Part shown: piece by piece, positions 8,502-17,078 of the stretch
How positions within the stretch are numbered: the stretch's first letter is position 1
Layout of the letters: each line of letters opens with the position of its first letter
DNA from: Flavobacteriaceae bacterium
Lineage (GTDB): Bacteria > Bacteroidota > Bacteroidia > Flavobacteriales > Flavobacteriaceae
Length of the DNA stretch: 33,314 nucleotides
NCBI GenBank assembly: GCA_023263685.1
Contig: JALQVM010000004.1
Coordinates: forward strand, 251-33,564
Direction of reading: 5' to 3'
Program-made: the position numbers and the translations under genes
Notes under the pieces: model-generated
Database searches by the model: none
What the model was told of the DNA's origin: nothing
Seen by the model: only the letters and a program-made list of their open reading frames with translations

Positions 8502-9619
8502 AACGGAAGGCTCAATTGTTCCCATTTGGGAATCTTTTTAAGAGAGGGTTCTTTGGTTTTTTTTGTGTTTAAGTTGGACAAAGACAGCCCTATCAAGCGA
8601 ACGGAGTTTTGTAATTTTTCTTGATACAATAACTTTATGGCTTCTTCAAGAATGAGCTCGTAGGTCGCGATATAGAACTTGCCTGTCTTACTTCTAGTCT
8701 GTTGCACAAAATCACTGTATTTTATTTTTAGGGTTAGGGTTTTTCCAGCCAGGCTGTTTTTTTTCACTCGTTGGGCTAAAGAATGTGCCAATTCTTTTAG
8801 CTTGTCTTCCAAAAACAATTCACTGCTTAGATTTGAACTGAAGGTACGTTCTATGCCTACTGATTTTGGAGTTCGGTGGGGCTTCACGGGGCTGTTATGT
8901 ATTCCCCGAACTACATTGTAATAATAGGCACCCGATTTTCCAAAATGAGCATGTAAAAAAGAGAGCGAATGGGCTTTTAAATCTTTGCCCGTGTAGATCC
9001 CCAAATGGTACATTTTGAGTTTGGTTTTTTGTCCTATACCGTGAAATTTTTTAACGTCTAAAGACTCTAAAAAGGGGATAATTTCTTCAGGAGGAAGGGT
9101 TTTTTGGCCGTCGGGTTTATTCCAATCGCTGGCAATTTTAGCTAAAAATTTATTTGTCGAAATTCCAGCGGAGGCCGTTAGCTGGGTTTTTGCTTTGATT
9201 TTTTTACGAATTTCTTCAGCGATGAGTGTCGCAGAAGGATAATCTGAAACATCTAAATAGGCTTCATCCAAAGAGAGCGGCTCAACTAAGGGAGTATACT
9301 CTAAAAATAGCGCTCGTATGGTTTCGGATAGTTCTTTATAACGTTCAAATCTGGCTTTGGCAAAAATTAAATGGGGGCACAATTCTTTTGCTCTTCTCCC
9401 GTTCATTGCACTTCTGACACCGAACTTACGCGCCTCATAACTGGCTGCAGCTACTACTCCTCTTTCACTACCCCCCCCTACAGCTAGGGGCTTTCCTCGC
9501 CATTGAGGATGGTCTAATTGCTCTACCGAAGCAAAAAAAGCATCCATATCGATATGAATAATTTTCCGTGAATTGAATGTGCTTTCCTGTTCCGACATGG
9601 AAACGTTTTTAAGGGTCAA
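8498..9619 (-). CDS. dinB: DNA polymerase IV (Y-family, DinB)
   Basis: This is an error-prone translesion polymerase. The palm residues are Asp24 in HIDMDAFFASVEQ and Asp118-Glu119 in SLDEAYLDVS. The fingers, thumb with helix-hairpin-helix (KKFHGIGQKTKLKMYHLGI) and little-finger domain follow in the normal order over 373 residues. The last six residues, QLSLPF, form a canonical beta-clamp binding motif. The start overlaps the end of the ABM protein gene by four bases; an internal Met8 is a possible alternative start. I see no LexA-like operator immediately upstream, since the gene is internal to an operon. Confidence 0.95.
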   Translation of the reverse strand: MTLKNVSMSEQESTFNSRKIIHIDMDAFFASVEQLDHPQWRGKPLAVGGGSERGVVAAASYEARKFGVRSAMNGRRAKELCPHLIFAKARFERYKELSETIRALFLEYTPLVEPLSLDEAYLDVSDYPSATLIAEEIRKKIKAKTQLTASAGISTNKFLAKIASDWNKPDGQKTLPPEEIIPFLESLDVKKFHGIGQKTKLKMYHLGIYTGKDLKAHSLSFLHAHFGKSGAYYYNVVRGIHNSPVKPHRTPKSVGIERTFSSNLSSELFLEDKLKELAHSLAQRVKKNSLAGKTLTLKIKYSDFVQQTRSKTGKFYIATYELILEEAIKLLYQEKLQNSVRLIGLSLSNLNTKKTKEPSLKKIPKWEQLSLPF

Positions 9620-9939
9620 TTCGAATCAGCAGCCTTAAATTCATAGGCCTTTTCTACCCGACATATTTTAAGTTCAAATTGAGCATAGGCATGGGCTTTA
9701 CCGTATTGCTGTGCCAAAACATGCTTGCTGTTTTCTTTCCATTGCCGTATCGCCTTTTTGCTTTCCCAATAGCTTATCGTCACTCCTTTGCCTGAAGCTT
9801 CTCGATAACTTTCCATACCCAAAAACCCAGGACTATGTTGAATTTCATCCTGCATTTGTTTTGAAAATTCATGGTAGATGGGATCGGTTTGATCCTTCAA
9901 GCTACTTGAAAAAATTACGGCAAAATAATTTGGCTTCAC
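9616..9939 (-). CDS. Antibiotic biosynthesis monooxygenase (ABM) domain protein
   Basis: This 107-residue protein looks like a single ferredoxin-like ABM domain. The features are YFAVIFSSSLKD at the start, PGFLGMESYREASGKGVTISYWESKKAIRQWKEN with the conserved Trp residues split across two strands, and a terminal strand YAQFELKICRV. The domain family includes dimeric monooxygenases and heme-degrading enzymes, but many members have no known substrate, and I see nothing that fixes the chemistry. It overlaps both neighbours by four bases (isoaspartyl peptidase upstream, dinB downstream), so the three are translationally coupled. Confidence 0.82.
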   Translation of the reverse strand: MKPNYFAVIFSSSLKDQTDPIYHEFSKQMQDEIQHSPGFLGMESYREASGKGVTISYWESKKAIRQWKENSKHVLAQQYGKAHAYAQFELKICRVEKAYEFKAADSN

Positions 9940-10967
9940 TCGTCCTGAAATATTTTTACAGTCAATGTGCCTTCTGAATCCATATGGGCTCTGTACATTC
10001 CGGGAGTATTCATTTCCATGGCTATATTTCCTCGGTTGTCAATACCGACAATTCCTCCGTCACCTCCCAAAGCAGCCACCTTTTCATGAATCACGATTCT
10101 TGAGGCCTCTTGTATAGAAAGCCCTTTGTATTCCATAAGGGCAGAAATATCATGCGCCACGACCGAGCGGATAAAATATTCCCCCCATCCAGTTGCTGAA
10201 ATGGCACAAGTAGCATTATTTGCATAGGTTCCCGCCCCAATGATGGGTGCATCTCCTATTCGATTCCATTTTTTGTTGGTCATGCCACCAGTGGATGTGC
10301 CAGCAGCGAGATTGCCCTTGGCATCCAAAGCAACACAACCTACCGTTCCGTAGCGCTGATTTCTCAGATAAAGGGATGTTTGAGCGGAGCTTAGTGTTTG
10401 TTCTTCCGCTTCTTTAACCCGTTTGAGAGAATTGATTCTCCGTTCGGTAAAAAAATACGAGGGCTCTACAATTTCGAGTCCCTGTTCACTTGCAAATTGA
10501 TCTGCCCCTTGTCCAGAAAGCATGACGTGGGGAGAGTTTTCCATCACTTTGATGGCGGCCGAAATGGGGTGCTTTACCTTTTTAACCCCAGAAATCGCAC
10601 CGGCATCCAGTGTCGCCCCATTCATAAACGAAGCATCCAATTCTATGGTTTCATCTGCCGTGAGCACTGCTCCCTTTCCCGCATTAAAAAGCGGTGAGTC
10701 TTCCATGACATGAATGGTTTTTTCTACAGCTTCTTGACTGCTGGCTCCATTTTTCAATAGGGTATAGCCTACTCGAATGGCCTCTGCCAGGGTCTCGCGA
10801 TAAGCCGCTTCTATTTCTGGGGTCATATTTTCACGTAAAATAGTGCCCGCGCCTCCATGAATAACAATTCCAATGGGGGGTGAGGCTGAATTTTTTTGTT
10901 CGGGAGCAGGGGAACATGCCGTTAACAACAAAAAGGAAGCGAATATTCCAAAGATTCTAGGTCTCAT
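9936..10967 (-). CDS. Isoaspartyl peptidase/L-asparaginase (Ntn hydrolase), lipoprotein
   Basis: This plant-type asparaginase precursor of 343 residues hydrolyses isoaspartyl dipeptides and asparagine. HGGAGT at 37-42 is the family opening. The autoprocessing site precedes Thr208 in YGTVGCVALD, which becomes the N-terminal nucleophile of the beta subunit, and AAGTSTGGMTNKKWNRIGDAP at about 221-241 forms the active-site pocket (Thr226 and Arg236 region). The N-terminus is a lipoprotein signal peptide with lipobox LTAC and Cys18, so the mature enzyme should be anchored in the envelope. It heads the operon with the ABM protein and dinB. It is divergent from the membrane protein gene at 11064. 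Confidence 0.93.
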   Translation of the reverse strand: MRPRIFGIFASFLLLTACSPAPEQKNSASPPIGIVIHGGAGTILRENMTPEIEAAYRETLAEAIRVGYTLLKNGASSQEAVEKTIHVMEDSPLFNAGKGAVLTADETIELDASFMNGATLDAGAISGVKKVKHPISAAIKVMENSPHVMLSGQGADQFASEQGLEIVEPSYFFTERRINSLKRVKEAEEQTLSSAQTSLYLRNQRYGTVGCVALDAKGNLAAGTSTGGMTNKKWNRIGDAPIIGAGTYANNATCAISATGWGEYFIRSVVAHDISALMEYKGLSIQEASRIVIHEKVAALGGDGGIVGIDNRGNIAMEMNTPGMYRAHMDSEGTLTVKIFQDE

Positions 10968-11063
10968 CTTTTTTCATTAAAGTTAAGTTTTTCTTCCGTT
11001 GCAGTAAAATGAAAATTCTCCTGCCACCATTGCTTAAAATAAAGTACTTTTACAAAAAAAAGT

Positions 11064-11498
11064 ATGTATCCTATCCTTAAAACGGTTCATTCTTATTGGG
11101 CCTTTATTACGCTTATCGTATTGATTTTAGCCCTAATAAATGCCTTTATGGGTAAATCAAAAGGGCGTGATTTTGGCGCTAAAGATTTGCGCATCAGTTT
11201 ATTCGGACTGATTTTTTCTCATATCCAATTGCTTATCGGATTGATTTTATATTTTATTTCTCCCTGGTTTGAACAGTGGGGTGAACTGGGAATGGGAGTG
11301 ATGAAAGATCCTCAACTTCGACTGTATTTAGTAGAGCATCTCGTAACCAATATTATTGCCATTACGCTGATCACTATGGGATGGTCTATGCACAAAAGAC
11401 AAACGGACTCTTCCAAGAAATTTTTGAGAATAGGATTGTTTTACACCCTTGGATTGCTTCTTTTATTGAGTAGAATTCCCTGGGATTCTTGGCTCTAA
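11064..11498 (+). CDS. Conserved four-helix membrane protein (cytochrome b-like hypothetical)
   Basis: This 144-residue protein has four hydrophobic segments at roughly 10-30, 45-68, 88-108 and 122-140, with His residues near the start of helix 1 (TVHSYW), in helix 2 (FSHIQLL) and before helix 3 (VEHLVT). In flavobacteria this family is often named cytochrome B, and the spaced histidines would allow heme ligation, but no heme protein is proven by the sequence. It is the first gene of a two-gene + unit with gpsA, whose possible TTG start lies 12 bases after its stop. The inner membrane location is clear; the function is unknown. Confidence 0.8.
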   Translation: MYPILKTVHSYWAFITLIVLILALINAFMGKSKGRDFGAKDLRISLFGLIFSHIQLLIGLILYFISPWFEQWGELGMGVMKDPQLRLYLVEHLVTNIIAITLITMGWSMHKRQTDSSKKFLRIGLFYTLGLLLLLSRIPWDSWL

Positions 11499-11510
11499 AC
11501 CCCTCCTCTT

Positions 11511-12533
11511 TTGATTTTTACTGCCCCTAGTTCCTCCCCCACTTCTACTAATACCCTTGCTGTAATTGGGAGTGGCAGTTGGGCTACTGCTTTGGTTAAA
11601 ATACTTACAGACCACGGAAATCATGTGGATTGGTATGTAAGAAAATAAGCCGATATATCTCACATTAAGACATATCTTCAAAATCCAAACTACCTCAAAG
11701 GAGTTAAATTTCAGCCCGAAAGCATTACCCCCTCCCGTGATCTAAATACGGTGATTTCAAAAAACAAATGGATCATACTTGCCCTTCCTTCTGCCTTTTT
11801 AGAAGCAACCTTGGAACAACTAACTTTTTCTTTAGATAATAAAATTATTGTGTCTGGAGTAAAGGGGCTATTGCCCAAAACAAAGAGCCTGGTTGGGGAT
11901 TATGTAAAAGACTATTTTAAGGTACCGCCCGCACAGTTTGTGGTGATTTCGGGTCCCTGCCATGCTGAGGAAATTGCCATAAATCACCTCTCTTTTTTGA
12001 CCTTAGGCTGCAGCGATATAAAAACCGCAACGGCTTTAAAAAGCAAAATGAGTACTCCTTATCTCTCAATTAGCATTTCTAAAGACGTTGTGGGAATAGA
12101 GCTGGCAGCTATTTTAAAAAACATGTATGCCTTAGTGGCGGGTATTGCAACAGGACTTGCGTACGGAGACAATTTTCAAAGTGTACTTCTCAGTAATTCA
12201 ATTGAGGAAATGAAGGCTTTTTTAAACCAACGCAATCCTACGAAAAGAAACCTCAACTCTAGCGTGTATTTAGGTGACTTAATCGTTACCGCATATTCGG
12301 AACACAGCAGAAACAGACGACTGGGTGAACTTATAGGTAAAGGACATACTGTAGAAAAAGCCCTTGAAAAAATGAACATGATTGCTGAGGGATATTATGC
12401 CTCCAAAAATTTTGCGGTACTTAAAGCCGAGTGTAGTGTAGAAACTCCAATAATGGACAGTCTTTATGAAATTTTATTTAAAGGAAAATCTGCAGCAAAA
12501 ACGATGCAACAACTCGTCCAAAAACTACACTAA
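11511..12533 (+). pseudogene. gpsA: Glycerol-3-phosphate dehydrogenase, interrupted by in-frame TAA
   Basis: The frame encodes a recognisable NAD(P)H-dependent sn-glycerol-3-phosphate dehydrogenase, which makes the backbone for phospholipids. The Rossmann loop AVIGSGSWATALVK is encoded at about 11559-11600, then WYVRK is followed by TAA at 11646-11648, and homology resumes immediately with ADISHIKTYLQNPNYLKGV. The remainder is intact to 12533, including the dehydrogenase motif SGPCHAEEIA and the catalytic-lysine region AAILKNMYALVAG. The spacing on both sides of the stop fits the family, so it looks like a single-base substitution and not an indel. No in-frame ATG exists before the Rossmann loop; TTG at 11511, twelve bases after the upstream stop, is the best start. 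A GTG at 11751 would give 260 residues without the nucleotide-binding loop. A sequencing error is the alternative explanation. Confidence 0.82.
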
Positions 12534-13546
12534 AGAGTCGCTTTAAATTGCTTGAGAAAGCGGATATCATTTTCAAAAAAGAGACGGATGTCACTGATCT
12601 GATAAAGGAGCATCGCAATACGCTCAATGCCCATCCCAAATGCATAGCCCGAATATTCTTCTGGATCAATGCCACAATTTTTTAAAACGTTGGGGTCAAC
12701 CATCCCACAGCCCATAATCTCCAACCAACCGGTTCCCTTAGTAATTCTGTAATCTGTTTCGGTTTCCAATCCCCAATAGATATCAACCTCTGCACTGGGT
12801 TCGGTAAACGGAAAATAAGAAGGCCGTAAACGGATTTTAGAATTTCCAAACAGCGCATTGGTAAAGTACTTCAACGTTTGTATTAAATCAGTAAACGATA
12901 CCTCTTTTGCAATATACAAGCCTTCAATTTGATGAAAAATACAGTGGGACCGTGCAGATATGGCTTCATTTCTAAATACCCGCCCCGGAGAAATGGTCCG
13001 TATAGGAGGCTGATTTTTTTCCATATAGCGCACTTGAACTGAAGACGTATGGGTGCGGAGCAGGATGTCCGGATCTGTTTGAATAAAAAAAGTATCCTGC
13101 ATGTCACGGGCAGGGTGATGTTCAGGAAGGTTTAATGCGGTAAAATTATGCCAATCGTCTTCGATCTCAGGTCCTTCAGAAATGGTGAACCCGATTTGAG
13201 TAAAAATATCGATGATTCTGTTTTTAACAACCGCAAGGGGATGACGATTCCCGGTTTCGATGGGGAAGGGAGTTCTACTTGGATCGTTAATTTTAGTATT
13301 CTTGGCTGAGGATGTTAACTGAGATTGAAGGCTGTTTACTTTTTCATTCACGGCTGTTTTCAGCGTATTGAGTTCTTGTCCGTAGGCTTTTTTTTCTTCA
13401 TTAGGAACGGTCCTAAAGGCCGCAAACAATTCGTTGAGAATTCCTTTTTTCCCTGCGTACTTGACTCTGAAATTTTCAATAGCCTCTGCCTCATGACTCG
13501 AAAATGCGGCTACTTCTTTTAAATGTTTTTGGACCTCTTCAATCAT
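12530..13546 (-). CDS. pheS: Phenylalanine--tRNA ligase alpha subunit
   Basis: This is the alpha subunit of the class II phenylalanyl-tRNA synthetase, 338 residues, working with PheT encoded elsewhere. The N-terminal coiled-coil arm covers about 1-85. The catalytic core has HPARDMQDTFF, the motif 2 region FHQIEGLYIAKEVSFTDL, RPSYFPFTEPSAEVDI and the motif 3 segment YAFGMGIERIAML. The gene converges on gpsA and the two stop codons share CTAA at 12530-12533. A small conserved gene ends about 20 bases upstream of its start in the same orientation. Confidence 0.97.
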   Translation of the reverse strand: MIEEVQKHLKEVAAFSSHEAEAIENFRVKYAGKKGILNELFAAFRTVPNEEKKAYGQELNTLKTAVNEKVNSLQSQLTSSAKNTKINDPSRTPFPIETGNRHPLAVVKNRIIDIFTQIGFTISEGPEIEDDWHNFTALNLPEHHPARDMQDTFFIQTDPDILLRTHTSSVQVRYMEKNQPPIRTISPGRVFRNEAISARSHCIFHQIEGLYIAKEVSFTDLIQTLKYFTNALFGNSKIRLRPSYFPFTEPSAEVDIYWGLETETDYRITKGTGWLEIMGCGMVDPNVLKNCGIDPEEYSGYAFGMGIERIAMLLYQISDIRLFFENDIRFLKQFKATL

Positions 13547-13566
13547 AGTGCAAAAATAAGGTAGTT

Positions 13567-13938
13567 TTAGGAAATGACCCCTTGTCGGACAAAGTAATCT
13601 ACTATGGCTGTTTTTACAAAGATACTTTGCTCCCCTGGTTTTAAATTCGGTAGCGGTTCTACCAATTCAAAATGCGGCCAGCCTTGATCGTCATAAAAAT
13701 CGAACCGATAATGACCGAAAGGCTCAAGTATGGTGCATAATCCAACGTGAATGAGGTTCACATTGTCTTCTTTCTTGAAGCGCTCATGTGGTTTGCCATA
13801 CTCTTGAAGTCCAATGAGGTAAAGCACCCCTTCTACATCGATCTCTGGGCCGTCAGAAAATTTATGGGTTAGAAATTCAATCAGGTTTTCCCATCGCAAT
13901 TTTAACTCCTGATCTCTTGTGTAATTGGCCATATACAA
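13567..13938 (-). CDS. Conserved flavobacterial protein of unknown function
   Basis: This 123-residue soluble protein has no signal peptide or membrane helix. Visible features are a helical N-terminus with LRWENLIEFLTHKF, an acidic EIDVEGVLYLIGLQEYG segment, and an aromatic stretch GHYRFDFYDDQGWPHFELVEPLP. It resembles conserved short proteins I associate with flavobacterial genomes next to pheS, but I cannot name a function. Two nearby ATG codons exist at 13938 and 13932; the second would give MANYTRDQ. It lies about 20 bases upstream of pheS on the same strand and may be cotranscribed with it, and it is divergent from cvpA. Confidence 0.75.
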   Translation of the reverse strand: MYMANYTRDQELKLRWENLIEFLTHKFSDGPEIDVEGVLYLIGLQEYGKPHERFKKEDNVNLIHVGLCTILEPFGHYRFDFYDDQGWPHFELVEPLPNLKPGEQSIFVKTAIVDYFVRQGVIS

Positions 13939-13987
13939 ATATATTATTTCCCTATGGCTAAGGGGTAAAAAAATACTACTTTAGAGT

Positions 13988-14497
13988 ATGAATGTATGGG
14001 ACATTATCGTATTGAGCTGCCTTGGCTACGGACTTATTAGAGGGTTTATTAGAGGATTAGTCGTGGAAATTGCGGGAGTACTTGCCCTATTTTTGGGAGT
14101 ACTGGGTGCCTTTACTTTTGCTTCTCGTTTTGCATACTTTATTCACTCCCATATAGCGTTAGATCCCAAAATAATCCAAGGGATCAGCTTTTTACTCCTG
14201 TTTGTGGGTATTGTTTACGGCATTTCCCTTTTGGCAAAAATGCTGACCAAAACCCTAAAAATTGTGGCATTAGGTTTTTTAAACAGAATCGCCGGTGGAC
14301 TCTTCGGGCTCATGAAGTGGACCCTTATCCTTGCGGCGCTGGTCTTGGCTTTTAGTCAAATTGAAAGTGTCCTCACCCTCTTTCCTAAAACCTATACTGA
14401 GGAATCCCTCACCTATCCTTTTTTTGTTGATTTGAGTGGCTTTTTATTCGATTGGATTTTTCAAGAAAACACCCTCTCCCTAGAGGAGTTGATTTAG
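13988..14497 (+). CDS. CvpA family membrane protein
   Basis: This 169-residue inner-membrane protein has four hydrophobic segments at about 2-20, 26-46, 62-82 and 104-122. The opening MNVWDIIVLSCLGYGLIRGFIRGLVVEIAG is typical of the CvpA/colicin V production family: a short helix, a G-x-x-R-G turn, then a second helix. In E. coli CvpA is needed for colicin V export and for envelope stress resistance; the molecular activity is not settled. No colicin genes are near here, so a general envelope role is likelier. It converges on batE with only five bases between the stops. Confidence 0.85.
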   Translation: MNVWDIIVLSCLGYGLIRGFIRGLVVEIAGVLALFLGVLGAFTFASRFAYFIHSHIALDPKIIQGISFLLLFVGIVYGISLLAKMLTKTLKIVALGFLNRIAGGLFGLMKWTLILAALVLAFSQIESVLTLFPKTYTEESLTYPFFVDLSGFLFDWIFQENTLSLEELI

Positions 14498-14502
14498 CTT
14501 TT

Positions 14503-15297
14503 TCAGTTCAAGCTTTTCAAGCTTGCGTTTTTCAGCCAACCTTCAGAACCGTTTGCAATTCTAATTTTTTGCCACTCGGCCAAAGAATCCAAAAGCTGAA
14601 CTTTAACCCCCTCATGGAGGATAAACAAAAGATCTCCTTGTTGATTGGGTTCTGACCACGTATCTATTTGTTTTGAAAAAAGAATGGCGTACTGCGTCTG
14701 TTTTGCTTGAGTATCTTTTGCAAAGGTTATGGCAAACGTGCCGATGAATAAAAACATGGATGCAAGAGACGAGAAAAAAAAGGGTCGTTTGAACTGCGGT
14801 GATCGCGTAAATAAATACCCCAAAAACAAGAGCGCGAAAAGCCAAAGAAAACTCAAACTTAGCTTGGACCAGCCCTCGGTGGTTAAAAGAGTAAATAATT
14901 TGCTTTTCAGTTGTGCCAATTGTGATTGAGGCAGGGGTTCTATCGCATCAATTGTCATGTTTTGTGCAAAGGCGCTGTTCATTTGTATGTCCTGATCCTC
15001 TGGGGCTAATTGTTTTGCTTTTTCATAGTAATAAATAGTTTCTGCAACCCGATTTAAACGATAATAGGCATTGCCCAGATTGTAATATACTTCTGCACTG
15101 TGCAATCCAGCATCCAGAATTTGCTCATATAAGGCGGCGGCTTTTTCATAATTGGCTTCATTGTAGGCCGCATTTGCTTCCTGAAACGCACTGTAGGAGC
15201 TTTCCTGTGCTACTAAATCTGGGGTGCTTAAAACAAGGATTAGCCACAGCCAAACACTACTCAATCGTTGAAAAAATGAATTTACACTTGTTTTCAT
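14503..15297 (-). CDS. batE: BatE-like TPR/SH3 protein
   Basis: This 264-residue protein is the last gene of the moxR-bat block. It has a signal peptide ending near LVAQ (about 30), two to three tetratricopeptide repeats at 36-105 (for example AEVYYNLGNAYYRLNRVAE), two membrane helices at about 143-163 and 172-193, and a C-terminal bacterial SH3 domain at about 200-262 (ILHEGVKVQLLDS, EWQKIRIANGSEGWL). This architecture fits BatE of Bacteroides and other Bacteroidota. TPR domains suggest protein contacts within the Bat complex at the inner membrane. Its start overlaps the batD stop by four bases. Confidence 0.87.
   Translation of the reverse strand: MKTSVNSFFQRLSSVWLWLILVLSTPDLVAQESSYSAFQEANAAYNEANYEKAAALYEQILDAGLHSAEVYYNLGNAYYRLNRVAETIYYYEKAKQLAPEDQDIQMNSAFAQNMTIDAIEPLPQSQLAQLKSKLFTLLTTEGWSKLSLSFLWLFALLFLGYLFTRSPQFKRPFFFSSLASMFLFIGTFAITFAKDTQAKQTQYAILFSKQIDTWSEPNQQGDLLFILHEGVKVQLLDSLAEWQKIRIANGSEGWLKNASLKSLN
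14509..14532 (+). terminator. Possible cvpA terminator inside the batE 3' end
   Basis: CAAGCTT (14509-14515) and AAGCTTG (14519-14525) form a seven-base stem around a three-base loop, followed by CG and five T. It begins 11 bases after the cvpA stop and lies within the last codons of batE on the other strand. The stem is short and AT-rich, so the call is tentative. Confidence 0.35.
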
Positions 15298-17078
15298 AAT
15301 TGTCTATCTAGGGTTGCCATTACACTACTTGCCCTTTCGTAATCGGCCTGAATGCTTCCATCTGATCCTGGGGCATATCGAGCCAATTCACAGTTTTCAA
15401 CAACAGCTATAAAGTCTTTTGCCACCTTTTGATCTACATTTTTAGCGTGCAATAAAGCTTCTATTTTAGCCTTGCTGAGTTCTGTGGTTTCAATTTTCAA
15501 TTTTGCTTTTAAATAATTGTGCAAAGCTCTTTCTAGTGCTTCATAAAATTCAACCTGATTGCCTTGGGCTTTTTTAGCTGAACTCAAATACTTTTTAGCT
15601 AATTTTTGTGATAAGCGTTGTTTGATACTGGCACTATCTTCTGTTTTTTGGAGGATGAAACGATTGAATACATATCCTAAAATTAACAAGAGAAAAGGAA
15701 TACTAAATAAAATCCAAAATCGAGAACTCAACCAAAATGAATGCGATGTTATACGGGTAAGTTTGGTTTCCAATTGGATAAATTTAAAGCTACTCTCCGA
15801 AGCCGGAACAGGAGTCCGAGAAACTCCCTCCGTATCGTCTGAACGTGCACTCCCAGCCGTTGGCCCTTCGTAAACATCAACCACTACTTCTTGAGAGCGT
15901 AAGGTTTTATACGATTTTGTTCTGGGATCAAAAAAGGAAAATTGTACCGCGGGTATGGGATATTTACCCTGAAACTGAGGTACAATCGTATAGTTTTCCT
16001 CAACCGAGCCTTGGGTCCCAGCGAGTGTAGTTTTTACATTCTCACTTCGTTCGGGTTCGTACACCTCAAGGGTATTGGGAACATTAATTTTAGGAAGTTT
16101 AAACAAATTTAAATTTCCCTTTCCCTCAACTTTTATCTTGGCTTGAAAAGACTCGGCGGCTCTAAGGGCATCTTTAGACACAATCAGATCGAAATCAAAC
16201 TGGCCTACTGCCCCTGAAAAATTTTCTGGCTGTCCTTCTAAAGGAAGGGGCTTCACCTTTAAGGTACTTCTACCCGCTGTTATGGTTTTTTGACCTTGGG
16301 TGAGTATTCTTCTGCCGAATAAATCTCTTCGATTGCTGGGCACATTTAGGGTTAAATTTAGAGTTAAAGGCTCGAGTTTGAGCTCACCTGATTTCTGAGG
16401 ATACAGCACCACTTTTTGCCATACCACTTCATTAAAAGGTTCCCCTTTGTACTGGCCTCGTGGATTGACTTGTGCCCGCCCGATATTGATTTTACTGCTC
16501 CAAAAGTCACCATAACTGGGAGATTCGAGTTCTTGAACATCTGTGATTGATATGGGGTTTCTAAAAAATAATTTGTAGACTACTGTTATTCCTTCGTTTA
16601 GGTAAGGGGAAGGGTTTGAAATTTCAGCTACCAAATGAATGTTTTCATCGGTCAGATAGTCAATATTGTTGGGGTCATTGGGTTTTTCTACGGCCTCGGT
16701 TACTTCAATTTCAATAGGAGAAGTTTTATAGACCTCTTCATTTATGGTAATTTGAGCTTGTCCAATAACCAATGCTCCTTTGGTTTTTGGGGTTAAAAAA
16801 TAGGTGTAGGTTTTAGAAAAACTACTGACACCATTGACCCAGGAACGATTGACAGATTGTTGTGGCCCACTAACCACTAAAAAATTGGTGAAACTTGGGG
16901 GAATAAAATTATCCCCATTTTCATTCATTACAAAATCAACACGGAGTCTTTCGTTTACGCCCAAACGTTTTTTACTGACTTTTGCGTCAAAAGTTATTTG
17001 GGCATGTAGAGAAAAGGATACTCCTACAAGCAAAAAAAATAGGAAATTTAATGCCTTAGTCTGCCTCATGTTTACCAA
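15294..17078 (-). CDS. batD: BatD family protein (oxygen tolerance domain)
   Basis: This 594-residue protein has a signal peptide ending after SLHAQ and a long extracytoplasmic region with repeated beta-rich domains. Recognisable pieces are FDAKVSKKRLGVNERLRVDF, VVSGPQQSVNRSWVNG and PLTLNLTLNVPSNRRD, which match the BatD oxygen-tolerance family. One membrane helix lies at about 448-472 (FWILFSIPFLLLILGYVF), and a helical cytoplasmic tail covers 475-594. The name comes from aerotolerance mutants of Bacteroides; the biochemical role is unresolved. It begins seven bases inside the batC 3' end; an internal Met4 at 17069 would abut the batC stop and is an equally good start. Confidence 0.9.
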   Translation of the reverse strand: MVNMRQTKALNFLFFLLVGVSFSLHAQITFDAKVSKKRLGVNERLRVDFVMNENGDNFIPPSFTNFLVVSGPQQSVNRSWVNGVSSFSKTYTYFLTPKTKGALVIGQAQITINEEVYKTSPIEIEVTEAVEKPNDPNNIDYLTDENIHLVAEISNPSPYLNEGITVVYKLFFRNPISITDVQELESPSYGDFWSSKINIGRAQVNPRGQYKGEPFNEVVWQKVVLYPQKSGELKLEPLTLNLTLNVPSNRRDLFGRRILTQGQKTITAGRSTLKVKPLPLEGQPENFSGAVGQFDFDLIVSKDALRAAESFQAKIKVEGKGNLNLFKLPKINVPNTLEVYEPERSENVKTTLAGTQGSVEENYTIVPQFQGKYPIPAVQFSFFDPRTKSYKTLRSQEVVVDVYEGPTAGSARSDDTEGVSRTPVPASESSFKFIQLETKLTRITSHSFWLSSRFWILFSIPFLLLILGYVFNRFILQKTEDSASIKQRLSQKLAKKYLSSAKKAQGNQVEFYEALERALHNYLKAKLKIETTELSKAKIEALLHAKNVDQKVAKDFIAVVENCELARYAPGSDGSIQADYERASSVMATLDRQL

